Assembly (NCBI RefSeq): GCF_021353235.1
Contig: NZ_JAJTWT010000006.1
Coordinates: 248,001-312,000, forward strand
Source of the DNA: Pelomonas caseinilytica
Lineage (GTDB): Bacteria > Pseudomonadota > Gammaproteobacteria > Burkholderiales > Burkholderiaceae_C
DNA length: 64,000 nt
Direction: 5' to 3'
Part shown: in pieces, positions 17,391 to 25,466 of the stretch
Layout: every line of letters starts with the position of its first letter
Position numbering within the stretch: the stretch's first letter is position 1
Translations under genes and position numbers: made by a program
Notes under the pieces: generated by a model
Told to the model about the DNA's origin: nothing
What the model saw: the letters and a program-made list of their open reading frames with translations, nothing else
Databases searched by the model: none

Positions 17391-18263
17391 ATGAATTCCG
17401 ATCTTCCCGATCCCGCCAACCCGGCCGATGCCCCGGCCGAGCCCAGGGCCGACGCGCCTGACGCCGCCGTGCCCGCATCCGAGGCGGCGCCCCAGCCCGG
17501 GGCCCCGGGCCAGCCGGCCGATGCCACCGCCGAGCTCAAGGCCCTGTTCCCGGCCCTGTTCACCGGCAAGCCCAAGCCCGTCAAGCTGCGCATCCAGGCC
17601 GACATCCAGGAGCGTGCGCCGGGCAAGTTCAGCAAGGCCCAGCTCAGCGCCTTCCTGCGCCGCCACACGGGCAGCACCGGCTACCTGATCGCCCTGACCC
17701 AGGCCAAGACGCGCTTCGACCTCGACGGCAACCCAGCCGGCGAGATCACCGAGGAACACCTGACTGCCGCCCGCGAGGAGCTGGCCCGCCGCAAGGGAGC
17801 CCGCCAGGAACGTGAGCAGCTGGAGGTGCAGCAGCGCCGCAACCGTGCCCAGCTGCTGTGGGACTTCGAGCGCACGACGCTGACCGAGGCCAACTTCTGC
17901 GTCCTCAAGGGCCTGACGCCGGCCGAACTGCCGGGGCTGCTCGAGATCGCCCGCAAGGAGCGGGCCGAGGCGCCGCCGGCCCCGCCGCGCCAGGATCGCG
18001 ATGGCGGGCGCCGCGACGACCGCCGCCCCGGTGGCGGCCGGCCGCAGGACCGGGGCGAACGCCGTCCGGGCCCGCGTGCGGACGCCCGGCGCGAGGCGCC
18101 ACGCGGAGGTGAGCGACGTGAAGGCGGCCGACCACCCCAGCCGGGCCGCAAGCCCGGGCCGCCGCGCAGCGACCGCCCGGCCCGCCCCGACCCGGCGCCG
18201 GCCGCCGCTTCGCCCCAGGCGGCGCCCGCCGCGCCCGCGCCCGAGGATCAGGCGCCCGAGTAA
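17391..18263 (+). CDS. ProQ/FinO-family RNA chaperone
   Basis: 290 residues. A disordered Ala/Pro-rich N-terminus (about 1-45) leads into the FinO/ProQ RNA-binding domain (about 48-160, with LKALFPALFTGKPKPVKLRI and GKFSKAQLSAFLRRHTGS). From about 193 to the end the chain is a low-complexity Arg/Gly/Pro tail (RRDDRRPGGGRPQDRGERR and similar) likely to add RNA contacts. ProQ-type proteins bind structured sRNAs and mRNA 3' ends. The last 16 bases overlap the 3' end of the convergent aminopeptidase gene. The tail is longer than in minimal ProQs such as that of Neisseria. Confidence 0.9.
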   Translation: MNSDLPDPANPADAPAEPRADAPDAAVPASEAAPQPGAPGQPADATAELKALFPALFTGKPKPVKLRIQADIQERAPGKFSKAQLSAFLRRHTGSTGYLIALTQAKTRFDLDGNPAGEITEEHLTAAREELARRKGARQEREQLEVQQRRNRAQLLWDFERTTLTEANFCVLKGLTPAELPGLLEIARKERAEAPPAPPRQDRDGGRRDDRRPGGGRPQDRGERRPGPRADARREAPRGGERREGGRPPQPGRKPGPPRSDRPARPDPAPAAASPQAAPAAPAPEDQAPE

Positions 18264-19630
18264 CGCTGCTCCAGGTAGGCGAGCAGGGTGCGCAGGGTCT
18301 GCGCCTCGCCGCCCACCGGCCGGCCGGGCCGCGCCGTGTCGTTCCAGGCGAACAGGTCGATGTGCAGCCAGTCCTGCTGGGGCGGCAGGAAGTCTTCCAG
18401 GAACAGGGCGGCGTTGATCGCGCCGGCCAGGGCGCTCTTGCCGGTGTTGACGATGTCGCCGATCGAACTCTCGATGCCGGCGTGGTAGGGCGCCCACAGC
18501 GGCATGTGCCAGAGCGGGTCGTCCAGCTTCAGGCCCAGGTCGACGAGGTCGCGCGCCGTGTCCATGTGCTTGGCGAAGAGGGCGGGCAACTGCGCGCCCA
18601 GCGCCACGCGGGCGGCGCCGGTCAGCGTGGCCAGGTCGATGACCAGGTCGGGCTGGCCCTCCGCCGCGTAGGCCAGGGCGTCGCAGAGGATGACGCGGCC
18701 TTCGGCATCGGTGTTGCCGATCTCGATGTGCAGGCCCTTGCGGGTCTTGATGACGTCGCCGGGCCGGTAGGCGTTGCCCGAGATCGAGTTCTCGACCGCC
18801 GGGATCAGCAACTGCAGCCGCACCGGCAGGCCCAGGGCCATGATCAGCGTCGCCAGGCCCAGGGCGTTGGCCGCGCCGCCCATGTCCTTCTTCATCTGGC
18901 GCATGCCTTCGCCCGGCTTGATGTTGAGGCCGCCCGAGTCGAAGCAGACCCCCTTGCCCACCAGGGCCAGCTTGGGGTGCCGCGGGTTGCCCCAGTTCAG
19001 CTCGATCAAGCGAGGTGAGCGCGTGCTCGCGCGGCCGACCGCATGGATGCTCGGGAAGTTCTTCTTCAGCAGGGCGTCGCCGACAGTCTCGGAGAAGGTG
19101 GCGCCGTACTGCCTGGACAGGGCCTTGGCGGCGGCCGACAGCTCGGCCGGGCCCATGTGCTCGGCCGGCGTGTTGACCAGGTCGCGCGTGGCCGTGATGG
19201 CCGCCGCCAGGGCCAGGCCGCGCTCGGCGTCGGCGCCGGCCTTGAGCACCAGCGTCGCCGGGGCGCGCTTGGCGGGCTTGTAGAGGTCGAAGCGGTAGCC
19301 CCCCAGCTCCCAGGACAGGGCCGCGGCTTCCGGGAGCAGGGCCAGGCCGGTGTCGGCCAGCCGGTAGACGCCCTCGGGCAGGGCCAGGGGCAGGTGGCTG
19401 AGGGCGTAGGGATGGGCCGCGTGGGCCACGCCGGCCCAGACGCCGGCCAGCCGGCCGTCGGCGCCGGGGACCAGGGCGTGGGTGTCGGGCGCGCCGACGA
19501 AGCCGACGGTGGCCAGCCACTGGCGCGTCGCCTCCGGCAGCTCGGGCGCCAGGGCCTGGAAGGCGGCGCGGTCGACGACGGTGAGGGGCACGGCCTTGGC
19601 CGGCAGGGTTTTCTTCAGCTGGACGCTCAT
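18248..19630 (-). CDS. M17 leucyl aminopeptidase family protein
   Basis: 460 residues. The di-metal M17 site is intact: GKGVCFDSGG at 225-234 supplies Lys and Asp ligands and NTDAEGR at 306-312 is the family signature. The protein trims N-terminal residues from peptides in the cytoplasm. It is shorter than classic PepA (about 500) and the N-terminal domain diverges, resembling the PepB-like or second M17 paralogue seen in many proteobacteria. ATG 19630 is used; the frame continues upstream without family similarity. No promoter was identified in the 171 bases between it and the next gene. Confidence 0.92.
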   Translation of the reverse strand: MSVQLKKTLPAKAVPLTVVDRAAFQALAPELPEATRQWLATVGFVGAPDTHALVPGADGRLAGVWAGVAHAAHPYALSHLPLALPEGVYRLADTGLALLPEAAALSWELGGYRFDLYKPAKRAPATLVLKAGADAERGLALAAAITATRDLVNTPAEHMGPAELSAAAKALSRQYGATFSETVGDALLKKNFPSIHAVGRASTRSPRLIELNWGNPRHPKLALVGKGVCFDSGGLNIKPGEGMRQMKKDMGGAANALGLATLIMALGLPVRLQLLIPAVENSISGNAYRPGDVIKTRKGLHIEIGNTDAEGRVILCDALAYAAEGQPDLVIDLATLTGAARVALGAQLPALFAKHMDTARDLVDLGLKLDDPLWHMPLWAPYHAGIESSIGDIVNTGKSALAGAINAALFLEDFLPPQQDWLHIDLFAWNDTARPGRPVGGEAQTLRTLLAYLEQRYSGA

Positions 19631-19801
19631 GGCGGCGGGGTTCCGGGGGTGTGGAAGCCGGCATTGTCGGCAAACCTGGCCGCAGCCGTCCGCCGCTTCG
19701 GACATGCAAAGAATTGTGTGCAGCCTGTCAACCCGGCTCCGCGGGCCCGCGTTGTCCCCCCAATCGCGCCGCTTTCGGGCCGCGAGACAGGCAAGACAGC
19801 C

Positions 19802-19981
19802 ATGATGAAGATCCAGTCCCGTACCGAACCGCAACCGCGCCGCCTTCCCGCCTCCGAGATGGCCTGGAGCGCCGAGGAATCCGTCGACAAGGGCCGCAAG
19901 CACGAAGCCTTCGACACTGGCTTCTACAGCGGCGAACGCCGCGGCCTCGCCCGCGCCCTGCGCCTGGACCGCAAGCGCTGA
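19802..19981 (+). CDS. Small basic hypothetical protein (59 aa)
   Basis: A 59-residue frame beginning MMKIQSRTEPQPRRLP and ending ARALRLDRKR. It is rich in Arg/Lys with a central acidic patch (SAEESVDKGRKHEAFDTG). No domain was recognised and no membrane segment is present. Support comes from its isolation between two genes, the two adjacent ATGs at 19802 and 19805, and a strong intrinsic terminator 32 bases after its stop. There is no convincing ribosome site, so it could instead be part of an untranslated RNA that ends at that terminator. Confidence 0.55.
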   Translation: MMKIQSRTEPQPRRLPASEMAWSAEESVDKGRKHEAFDTGFYSGERRGLARALRLDRKR

Positions 19982-20012
19982 AGCGCCGGCTCACCCTCCC
20001 ACTTTCCTGCCC

Positions 20013-20050
20013 AGCCCGCCGTCCGGCCTCCGGACGGCGGGCTTTGTTTT
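20013..20050 (+). terminator. Intrinsic terminator
   Basis: A perfect 14-bp stem, AGCCCGCCGTCCGG at 20013-20026 pairing with 20030-20043, closes a 3-base CCT loop and is followed by TTGTTTT. It ends transcription of the small gene at 19802 and separates it from the membrane protein gene at 20140. It is the clearest Rho-independent terminator in the window. Confidence 0.85.
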
Positions 20051-20139
20051 GGGCGCGCAGCCGCTCGGACGTGGAGTTTGCCGCGCCGGCGGTCGATCCG
20101 GTTTCGCCGGGCCGCCGCCAGCACCGAGAATGCGCCCCC

Positions 20140-20718
20140 ATGAAAGCTGCCCGCCGCTCCATCGCCTTCGTCTCGGGCGTCCTGCTCTACTGCTTCGGCG
20201 CCGGAGCGGCCATGAAATACGCCAGCATCGGCCTGCCTCGCCAGGTCTACACGGCCCTGGGCGGGCGCAACAGCCTGCCCGTCATGCTCGGCGAGGCGGT
20301 GGCCATCGCCCTGCTGCTGTGCCTGATCGCCGCGGTCTGGGGGTATGTCACCCTGCGCCCGACGCGCCGCCGCCACCGGCCCTACGTGGCCTGGATGATG
20401 TCCGGCGTGGGCGTGGCCTGGGCCGGCTGGCTGATCTCCGGCGCCTTCAGCTTTGCCCTGAAGCCGCGCGCCTATTCGGCGCCGCTGCAGACCATGCTGC
20501 TGTCTTCCAGCGCCGCGCCGCTCTTCGGGGCGTTGAACATCTTCGGCATCGTCGCCGGCGTCTGGCTGGCCGGCCGCTGGGCCAAGAAGCGTCAGCTCGG
20601 CCTGCCCAGCACGCGCTCGCGCCGTCGCCAGGGTGGCGAGGCCTCCTCGCCCGACGCCGGTGCCGACAGCACGGTCTCCACCGTGGCGCCGCATTCGGTC
20701 TCGCCGCCGGTCCATTGA
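20140..20718 (+). CDS. Four-helix membrane protein, function unknown
   Basis: 192 residues with about four hydrophobic segments: near 9-27 (IAFVSGVLLYCFGAGAAMKY), 48-68 (MLGEAVAIALLLCLIAAVWG), 85-107 (VAWMMSGVGVAWAGWLISGA) and 128-148 (PLFGALNIFGIVAGVWLAG). A charged C-terminal tail (RWAKKRQLG, SRRRQGG) is probably cytoplasmic by the positive-inside rule. No family was recognised. The stop and the next gene's ATG share one base (TGATG), so translation is coupled with the DTW-domain enzyme, but no functional link is evident. Confidence 0.75.
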   Translation: MKAARRSIAFVSGVLLYCFGAGAAMKYASIGLPRQVYTALGGRNSLPVMLGEAVAIALLLCLIAAVWGYVTLRPTRRRHRPYVAWMMSGVGVAWAGWLISGAFSFALKPRAYSAPLQTMLLSSSAAPLFGALNIFGIVAGVWLAGRWAKKRQLGLPSTRSRRRQGGEASSPDAGADSTVSTVAPHSVSPPVH

Positions 20719-21272
20719 TGGGCCGGCCGGTCTGCACGCGCTGCGAGCGGCCGGCCAGCACCTGCCTGTGCGCCACCCTGCCGGCGCCCCTGGCCCACGG
20801 CACCGAGCTGCTGATCCTGCAGCACCCCGCCGAAGCCGGCCATGCCAAGAACACCGCGGCACTGCTGACCCCGGGCCTGCAGTCGGCCCGGCTGCTGCGC
20901 GGAGAATGCTTCGATCCGGCGCTGGCCGTCGCCGGCACGGCGCTGCTCTACCCGGGAACGAGCGGGGCGGCGGCAGCGCCCGCCGGCCTGCGGCGGCTCA
21001 TCCTGCTCGACGGCAGCTGGCGACAGAGCCGGCGCCTGCTCGCCGCCAACCCGTGGCTGGCCCTGCTGCCTCGGCTGGCCCTGCCGTCCGGCCTGCCCGG
21101 TCGCTATGCGCTGCGGCGGGCGCACCGGCCGGGCCAACTGTCCACGCTGGAAGCCGGCCTGCACGCGCTGGCGCTGTTGGAGGGCGGCGCCGAGCGCTTC
21201 GCGCCGCTGTGGGCCGCCTTCGACCGCTTCGTCCAGGCCGGCCTTGCCCGCCGCGGTGGCTTGCGGGGGTGA
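20718..21272 (+). CDS. tapT: tRNA-uridine aminocarboxypropyltransferase (DTW domain)
   Basis: 184 residues. An N-terminal zinc knuckle CxxC...CxC (Cys6, Cys9, Cys16, Cys18) precedes the DTW domain, whose signature is LLDGSW at 96-101 (Ser replacing the usual Thr). TapT-type enzymes transfer the 3-amino-3-carboxypropyl group of S-adenosylmethionine to U47 of tRNAs to form acp3U (known). The chain is shorter than E. coli TapT (about 230) but keeps both elements. Translation is coupled to the preceding membrane-protein gene through TGATG. Confidence 0.85.
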   Translation: MGRPVCTRCERPASTCLCATLPAPLAHGTELLILQHPAEAGHAKNTAALLTPGLQSARLLRGECFDPALAVAGTALLYPGTSGAAAAPAGLRRLILLDGSWRQSRRLLAANPWLALLPRLALPSGLPGRYALRRAHRPGQLSTLEAGLHALALLEGGAERFAPLWAAFDRFVQAGLARRGGLRG

Positions 21273-21310
21273 CTTCAAGGGGCCGCGGCCGTTTGGCCTA
21301 GCATCGCGGG

Positions 21311-23416
21311 ATGTCTTCCTTTGCGCGCTCCCTCGTCCTGGCCCTGCTGGCCGCCCCGCTGTTGTCCTGGGCGGCACCGCCGGAGGCGGCCACCGAGCAC
21401 GTCCAGGCGCGGCTGGTCTCGAGCCAGGCCACGGTGGCGCCGGGCCAACGCTTCACGGTGGCCCTGGAACAGGCCATCAAGCCCCACTGGCACACCTACT
21501 GGCGCAACCCGGGCGACTCCGGCCAGGCCACCAGCATCGACTGGACCGGCGCCCAGGCCGGCGACATCCAGTGGCCGACGCCCTCCATCCAGGCCATCGG
21601 CCCCATCGTCAACTATGGCTACGAAGGCCGCGCGGCCCTGTTGGTCGACCTGGCCGTCCCGGCTGACGCCAAGCCCGGCAGCCGCTTCAAGCCCGGCGCC
21701 GAGGTCAAGTGGCTGGTCTGCAAGGACGTCTGCATCCCCGAACAGGTGAGCCTGGGCCTGGACCTGCCCGTCGCCGCCGAGCCCAAGGCCGGCCCTGACG
21801 CCGCCCAGATCGAGGAATGGCGCGGCGCCATCCCCAAGCCGGCCGGCTTCGCCGTGCAGCTCAAGCCGGCGGCCCAGGGCGTGCGCATGAGCGGCCCGAC
21901 CGCGGGGGTCACCAAGGCCTATTTCTTCGCCGACACCTGGGGCGCCGTGGCCCACAGCGCGCCCCAGGCCCTCCAGGCCGAGGGCGGCGGCTGGGCGCTG
22001 GACATCCCCGCCGGGGACGAGCCCCTGGCTGCCGGCAAGCCGCTGTCCGGCGTGCTGGTGCTGACCACGGCGGCGGGCGAGCAGGCCTGGGCCGTCTCGG
22101 CCCCCGTGCCCGAGGGTGCTGGCAAGGGCCCCGGGCCGGCCGACCTCAGCGCGCCGTCCACCGCGGAGGGCGCGGCGGCCACGCCGCCTGCCCCCGCCCC
22201 CGAGAGCGACCTCGGCCTGCTGCCGGCCCTGGCCCTGGCCTTGGCCGGCGGCCTCATCCTCAACCTCATGCCCTGCGTCTTCCCGGTGCTGTCCATCAAG
22301 GCGCTGGCGCTGGTGAACAAGGGCAACCACCGCGGCGAGGGCCTGGCCTACACGGCCGGCGTGCTGGCCAGCTTCGCCGTGCTGGCGGCGGTGCTGATCG
22401 CGCTGCGTGCCGGCGGCCAGCAGGTGGGCTGGGGCTTCCAGTTCCATTCGCCCGTCTTTGTGCTGGTGGTGGCCTACCTGCTCTTCCTGGTGGGCCTGAG
22501 CCTGTCGGGCCTGTTCGAGATCGGCGGCAGCTTCACCGGCCTGGGCTCGGGCCTGGCGGCCCGCGACGGCCTGGCCGGCAGCTTCTTCACCGGTGTGCTG
22601 GCGGCCGTCGTGGCCACGCCCTGCACGGCGCCTTTCATGGGTGCGGCGCTGGCCTTCGCCCTGGCCCAGCCGGCGGCGGTGATGCTGGCCGTCTTCCTGG
22701 CACTGGGCCTGGGCCTGGCCCTGCCTTTCCTGGTGCTGGCCTTCTGGCCGGCCGCGCAGCGCTGGCTGCCGCGCCCCGGGGCGTGGATGGACCGCTTCAA
22801 GCAGGCCCTGGCCTTCCCGATGTATGCGGCCGTCGTCTGGTTGCTGTGGGTGCTGGCCCAGCAGGCCGGCGCCGACGGCGTGGCCCTGGCCCTCGGCGGC
22901 ATGGTGCTGATCGCCTTCGGCCTGTGGTGGCGCAACGCCAGCCGCGCGAGCGCCGTCGGCACCGGGGCTGCCATCGTCAGCCTGGTGCTGGCCTTGGGCG
23001 CGGCGGCGTGGATCAAGCCGGTGGCGGCCGACGTGAAGGCAGCGGCCGGCGAGAGCGGCATCGAGCCCTTCAGCAGCGAGCGCCTGGCCGAGCTGCGGGC
23101 GCAGAACAAGCCGGTCTTCGTCAACCTCACGGCGGCCTGGTGCATCTCCTGCCTGGTCAACGAACGCGTGGCCCTGTCGCGCCCCGAGGTGCACGAGGCC
23201 TTCGCCAAGGCCGGCGTCGTCTACCTCAAGGGCGACTGGACCCGCGAGGACCCGCGCATCACCGCCGTGCTCAAGGCCCATGGCCGCTCCGGCGTGCCCC
23301 TCTACCTCTACTACGCGCCCGGCGCCGCCGAGGCCGAGGTGCTGCCGCAGATCCTGACGCCCGGCCTCGTCATCGAAGCCGTCTCGGCGGGCGCCTCCTC
23401 CAGGAGTTCGACATGA
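21311..23416 (+). CDS. DsbD/ScsB-like thiol:disulfide interchange protein
   Basis: 701 residues in three parts. A signal peptide (1-21) and an N-terminal periplasmic beta domain contain the pair Cys137/Cys141 (CKDVC). A membrane domain of about eight helices (about 302-560) carries the conserved cysteines Cys322 (MPCVFP) and Cys438 (TPCTAP). A C-terminal thioredoxin domain has WCISC (Cys611, Cys614). Electrons pass from cytoplasmic thioredoxin through the membrane Cys pair to periplasmic substrates. The long N-terminal domain is more like ScsB than classical DsbD. The stop overlaps the start of a broken redoxin gene (ATGA), its normal neighbour in this lineage. Confidence 0.92.
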   Translation: MSSFARSLVLALLAAPLLSWAAPPEAATEHVQARLVSSQATVAPGQRFTVALEQAIKPHWHTYWRNPGDSGQATSIDWTGAQAGDIQWPTPSIQAIGPIVNYGYEGRAALLVDLAVPADAKPGSRFKPGAEVKWLVCKDVCIPEQVSLGLDLPVAAEPKAGPDAAQIEEWRGAIPKPAGFAVQLKPAAQGVRMSGPTAGVTKAYFFADTWGAVAHSAPQALQAEGGGWALDIPAGDEPLAAGKPLSGVLVLTTAAGEQAWAVSAPVPEGAGKGPGPADLSAPSTAEGAAATPPAPAPESDLGLLPALALALAGGLILNLMPCVFPVLSIKALALVNKGNHRGEGLAYTAGVLASFAVLAAVLIALRAGGQQVGWGFQFHSPVFVLVVAYLLFLVGLSLSGLFEIGGSFTGLGSGLAARDGLAGSFFTGVLAAVVATPCTAPFMGAALAFALAQPAAVMLAVFLALGLGLALPFLVLAFWPAAQRWLPRPGAWMDRFKQALAFPMYAAVVWLLWVLAQQAGADGVALALGGMVLIAFGLWWRNASRASAVGTGAAIVSLVLALGAAAWIKPVAADVKAAAGESGIEPFSSERLAELRAQNKPVFVNLTAAWCISCLVNERVALSRPEVHEAFAKAGVVYLKGDWTREDPRITAVLKAHGRSGVPLYLYYAPGAAEAEVLPQILTPGLVIEAVSAGASSRSST

Positions 23417-23628
23417 GCCTGCTGCGGCGCAGCCTGCTCGCCGCCCTCGTCCTGCCGGCGCTGGCCCAGGCGGCCGCCATGGCCGACTTCACGGGTTGCA
23501 CCGTGGTGCTGGAGTGGACCAATCACGACTGCCCCTACGTCCGCAAGCACTACGGCAGCGGCAACATGCTGGCGCTGCAGAAAGCCTCGACGCGGCCCGA
23601 CGGCTGCTGCGTCAAGTACGGCAGTTAG
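23413..23628 (+). pseudogene. Remnant of a secreted redoxin (AhpC/TSA-type) protein
   Basis: A 71-codon frame. A signal peptide (MSLLRRSLLAALVLPALAQA) runs directly into DFTGCTVVLEWTNHDCPYVR and KHYGSGNM, the core of the thioredoxin-like redoxin that commonly follows DsbD-like genes in Burkholderiales. Compared with those relatives of about 180-200 residues, the segment between signal and core (about 25 residues, with the PAP and DxxG start of the fold) and everything after GNM are missing; the frame ends in an unrelated PDGCCVKYGS. The convergent glutaminase gene begins 5 bases later, so no room remains. I read it as a doubly deleted remnant. Confidence 0.65.
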
Positions 23629-23633
23629 CGAAC

Positions 23634-24557
23634 TCAGAACACCGACAGCCCCGTCCGCGCGACGAAGAGTTCCAGCGCCCGCCGTCCCAGCAGCGAGTTG
23701 CCGGTGGCGTCCAGCGCCGGCGACCAGACGCACAGGCTGAGGCGGTCCGGCACCACGGCCACGATGCCACCACCCACGCCGCTCTTGCAGGGCAGGCCGA
23801 TGCGGAAGGCGAACTCGCCGGCCGCGTCGTAGGTGCCGCAGGTCAGCATCAGCGCATTGACCCGTCGCGCCTGGGCCGCACTCAGCACGGGCGTGCCGGC
23901 CAGCGGATGGCCGCCGTCTCGGCACAGGTAGCCGGCCGCACAGGCCACCTGCTCGCAGCTCATCGCGATGGCGCACTGGTTGAAATAGACGTCCAGCACC
24001 GTGGCCACGTCGTTGTCCAGCGTGCCGAAGCCCTTCATGAAATTGGCCAGCGCGGTGTTGCGAAAGCCGGTGTCGGCCTCCGACCTCGCGACCTCGGCGT
24101 CGATGTGCACGGGCTCGCCACAGAGCCGGCCCAACAGGGCCAGCAGCTCGGCCTTGGCGTCGCCCTGCGAGACCAGCCGGTCCGCCACCGCGATGGCGCC
24201 GGCATTGATGAAGGGGTTGCGCGGGATGCCGTGCTCCGACTCCAGCTGCACGAGCGAATTGAAGGAGCTGCCCGAGGGCTCGCGACCGATGCGGTCCCAC
24301 ATCGCCTCGCCCAGCGCGCGGATGGCCAGCGTCAGCGAGAACACCTTGGACATGCTCTGGATGGAAAAGGGCACGGCGCTGTCGCCAGCCGCCGCCGTCT
24401 GGCCGGCATTGGTGCGCAGCGCGATGCCGAACTGCAGTGGCGACACGCGCGCCAGCGCCGGGATGTAGCTGGCCACCTTGCCGCCGGCCGTGGGCAGCAG
24501 CGGGCGCAGTTCGTCGTTGATCTCGTCGAGGATGAGCTGGAAGTCCATGGCGGGCAT
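23634..24557 (-). CDS. glsA: Glutaminase (serine-dependent beta-lactamase-fold family)
   Basis: 307 residues, matching E. coli YneH-type glutaminase in length. The catalytic Ser-x-x-Lys is Ser68-Lys71 in FSIQSMSK, with further blocks SGSSFNSLVQLE, GIPRNPFINAGA and CKSGVGGGIVAV. The enzyme releases ammonia from glutamine in the cytoplasm and is often linked to acid resistance and nitrogen metabolism. Two starts nine bases apart (24557, 24548) are possible; the first matches the homologous N-terminus better. Only 24 bases separate it from the divergent methyltransferase gene, so their promoters must overlap. Confidence 0.95.
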   Translation of the reverse strand: MPAMDFQLILDEINDELRPLLPTAGGKVASYIPALARVSPLQFGIALRTNAGQTAAAGDSAVPFSIQSMSKVFSLTLAIRALGEAMWDRIGREPSGSSFNSLVQLESEHGIPRNPFINAGAIAVADRLVSQGDAKAELLALLGRLCGEPVHIDAEVARSEADTGFRNTALANFMKGFGTLDNDVATVLDVYFNQCAIAMSCEQVACAAGYLCRDGGHPLAGTPVLSAAQARRVNALMLTCGTYDAAGEFAFRIGLPCKSGVGGGIVAVVPDRLSLCVWSPALDATGNSLLGRRALELFVARTGLSVF

Positions 24558-24581
24558 TCTGGCGCCGGGACAATCACCGCC

Positions 24582-25466
24582 ATGCAAGCCCTGCTCGATG
24601 CCATCGTCGCGATGGCGGAACTTCCGCTGGACGCCCAACGCCTCTTCCACGGCCGCGGCGGCCGCTTCCCCGGCTGCGAGCATCTCGCGCTGGACGCCTT
24701 CCCGCCGGTGCTGCTGCTCACCAGCTTCAGGCCGCTCGGCGAAGCCGACCTGGCCGCCGTCGCCGCGGCCATCGGCGGGCGCTGGCCCTGCGTCTACCAA
24801 TGCCGCGGCGAAGGGGCCGAGACCCGGCTGATGTCCGGCGACGTGCCCGATCCCCACGTCGTCACCGAGGCCGGCACGCGCTACCTCGTCCACCTGCTGC
24901 GCGGCCAGAACCACGGCCTCTTCCTCGACATGGCCGAGGGCCGGCGCTGGGTGCGCGAACACGTCAGGCCCGGCGGCAAGGTGCTCAACCTCTTCGCCTA
25001 CACCTGCGCCTTCTCGGTCGTCGCCCTGCAGGCCGGCGCCGCCGAGGTGGTCAACGTGGACATGGCGTCAGGGGCGCTGGCGACGGGCCGCGGCAACCAC
25101 GAGCTCAACGGCGTGAAGACGGGGGCGAAGTTCCTGGCCCACGACCTCTTCAACTCCTGGGGCAAGCTCACCCGCGGCGGGCCCTACGACCTGGTGGTCT
25201 GCGACCCGCCGAGCTTCCAGAAGGGCAGCTTCGTGGCGACCAAGGATTACGCCCGCGTCGCCAGGCGCCTGCCGGCCCTGCTCGCCCCGGGCGGCACGGC
25301 CCTGCTGTGCCTGAACGCGCCGGAGCTGGGGCCGGACTTCCTGCGCGGCGTGGTGGCCGAGCACGCGCCGGAGCTGGTGTTCGTGGAACGCGTGGCCAAC
25401 CCGGCCGTGTTCGCCGACGTGGACGAGGACCGGGCGCTGAAGGTGCTGGCCTATCGGCGGCCCTAA
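24582..25466 (+). CDS. Class I SAM-dependent methyltransferase (RlmI/K-like)
   Basis: 294 residues. An N-terminal domain of about 100 residues precedes a Rossmann methyltransferase domain: motif I LNLFAYTCAFS at 135-145, the acidic post-I strand VVNVDMA, and motif IV DPPSF at 208-212, as in the PF10672 group related to 23S rRNA m5C/m2G methyltransferases RlmI and RlmK. No PUA domain is present, so its target is probably rRNA but not certain. The gene is divergent from glsA and its stop overlaps the stop of the Ser/Thr kinase gene by 4 bases. Confidence 0.85.
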   Translation: MQALLDAIVAMAELPLDAQRLFHGRGGRFPGCEHLALDAFPPVLLLTSFRPLGEADLAAVAAAIGGRWPCVYQCRGEGAETRLMSGDVPDPHVVTEAGTRYLVHLLRGQNHGLFLDMAEGRRWVREHVRPGGKVLNLFAYTCAFSVVALQAGAAEVVNVDMASGALATGRGNHELNGVKTGAKFLAHDLFNSWGKLTRGGPYDLVVCDPPSFQKGSFVATKDYARVARRLPALLAPGGTALLCLNAPELGPDFLRGVVAEHAPELVFVERVANPAVFADVDEDRALKVLAYRRP

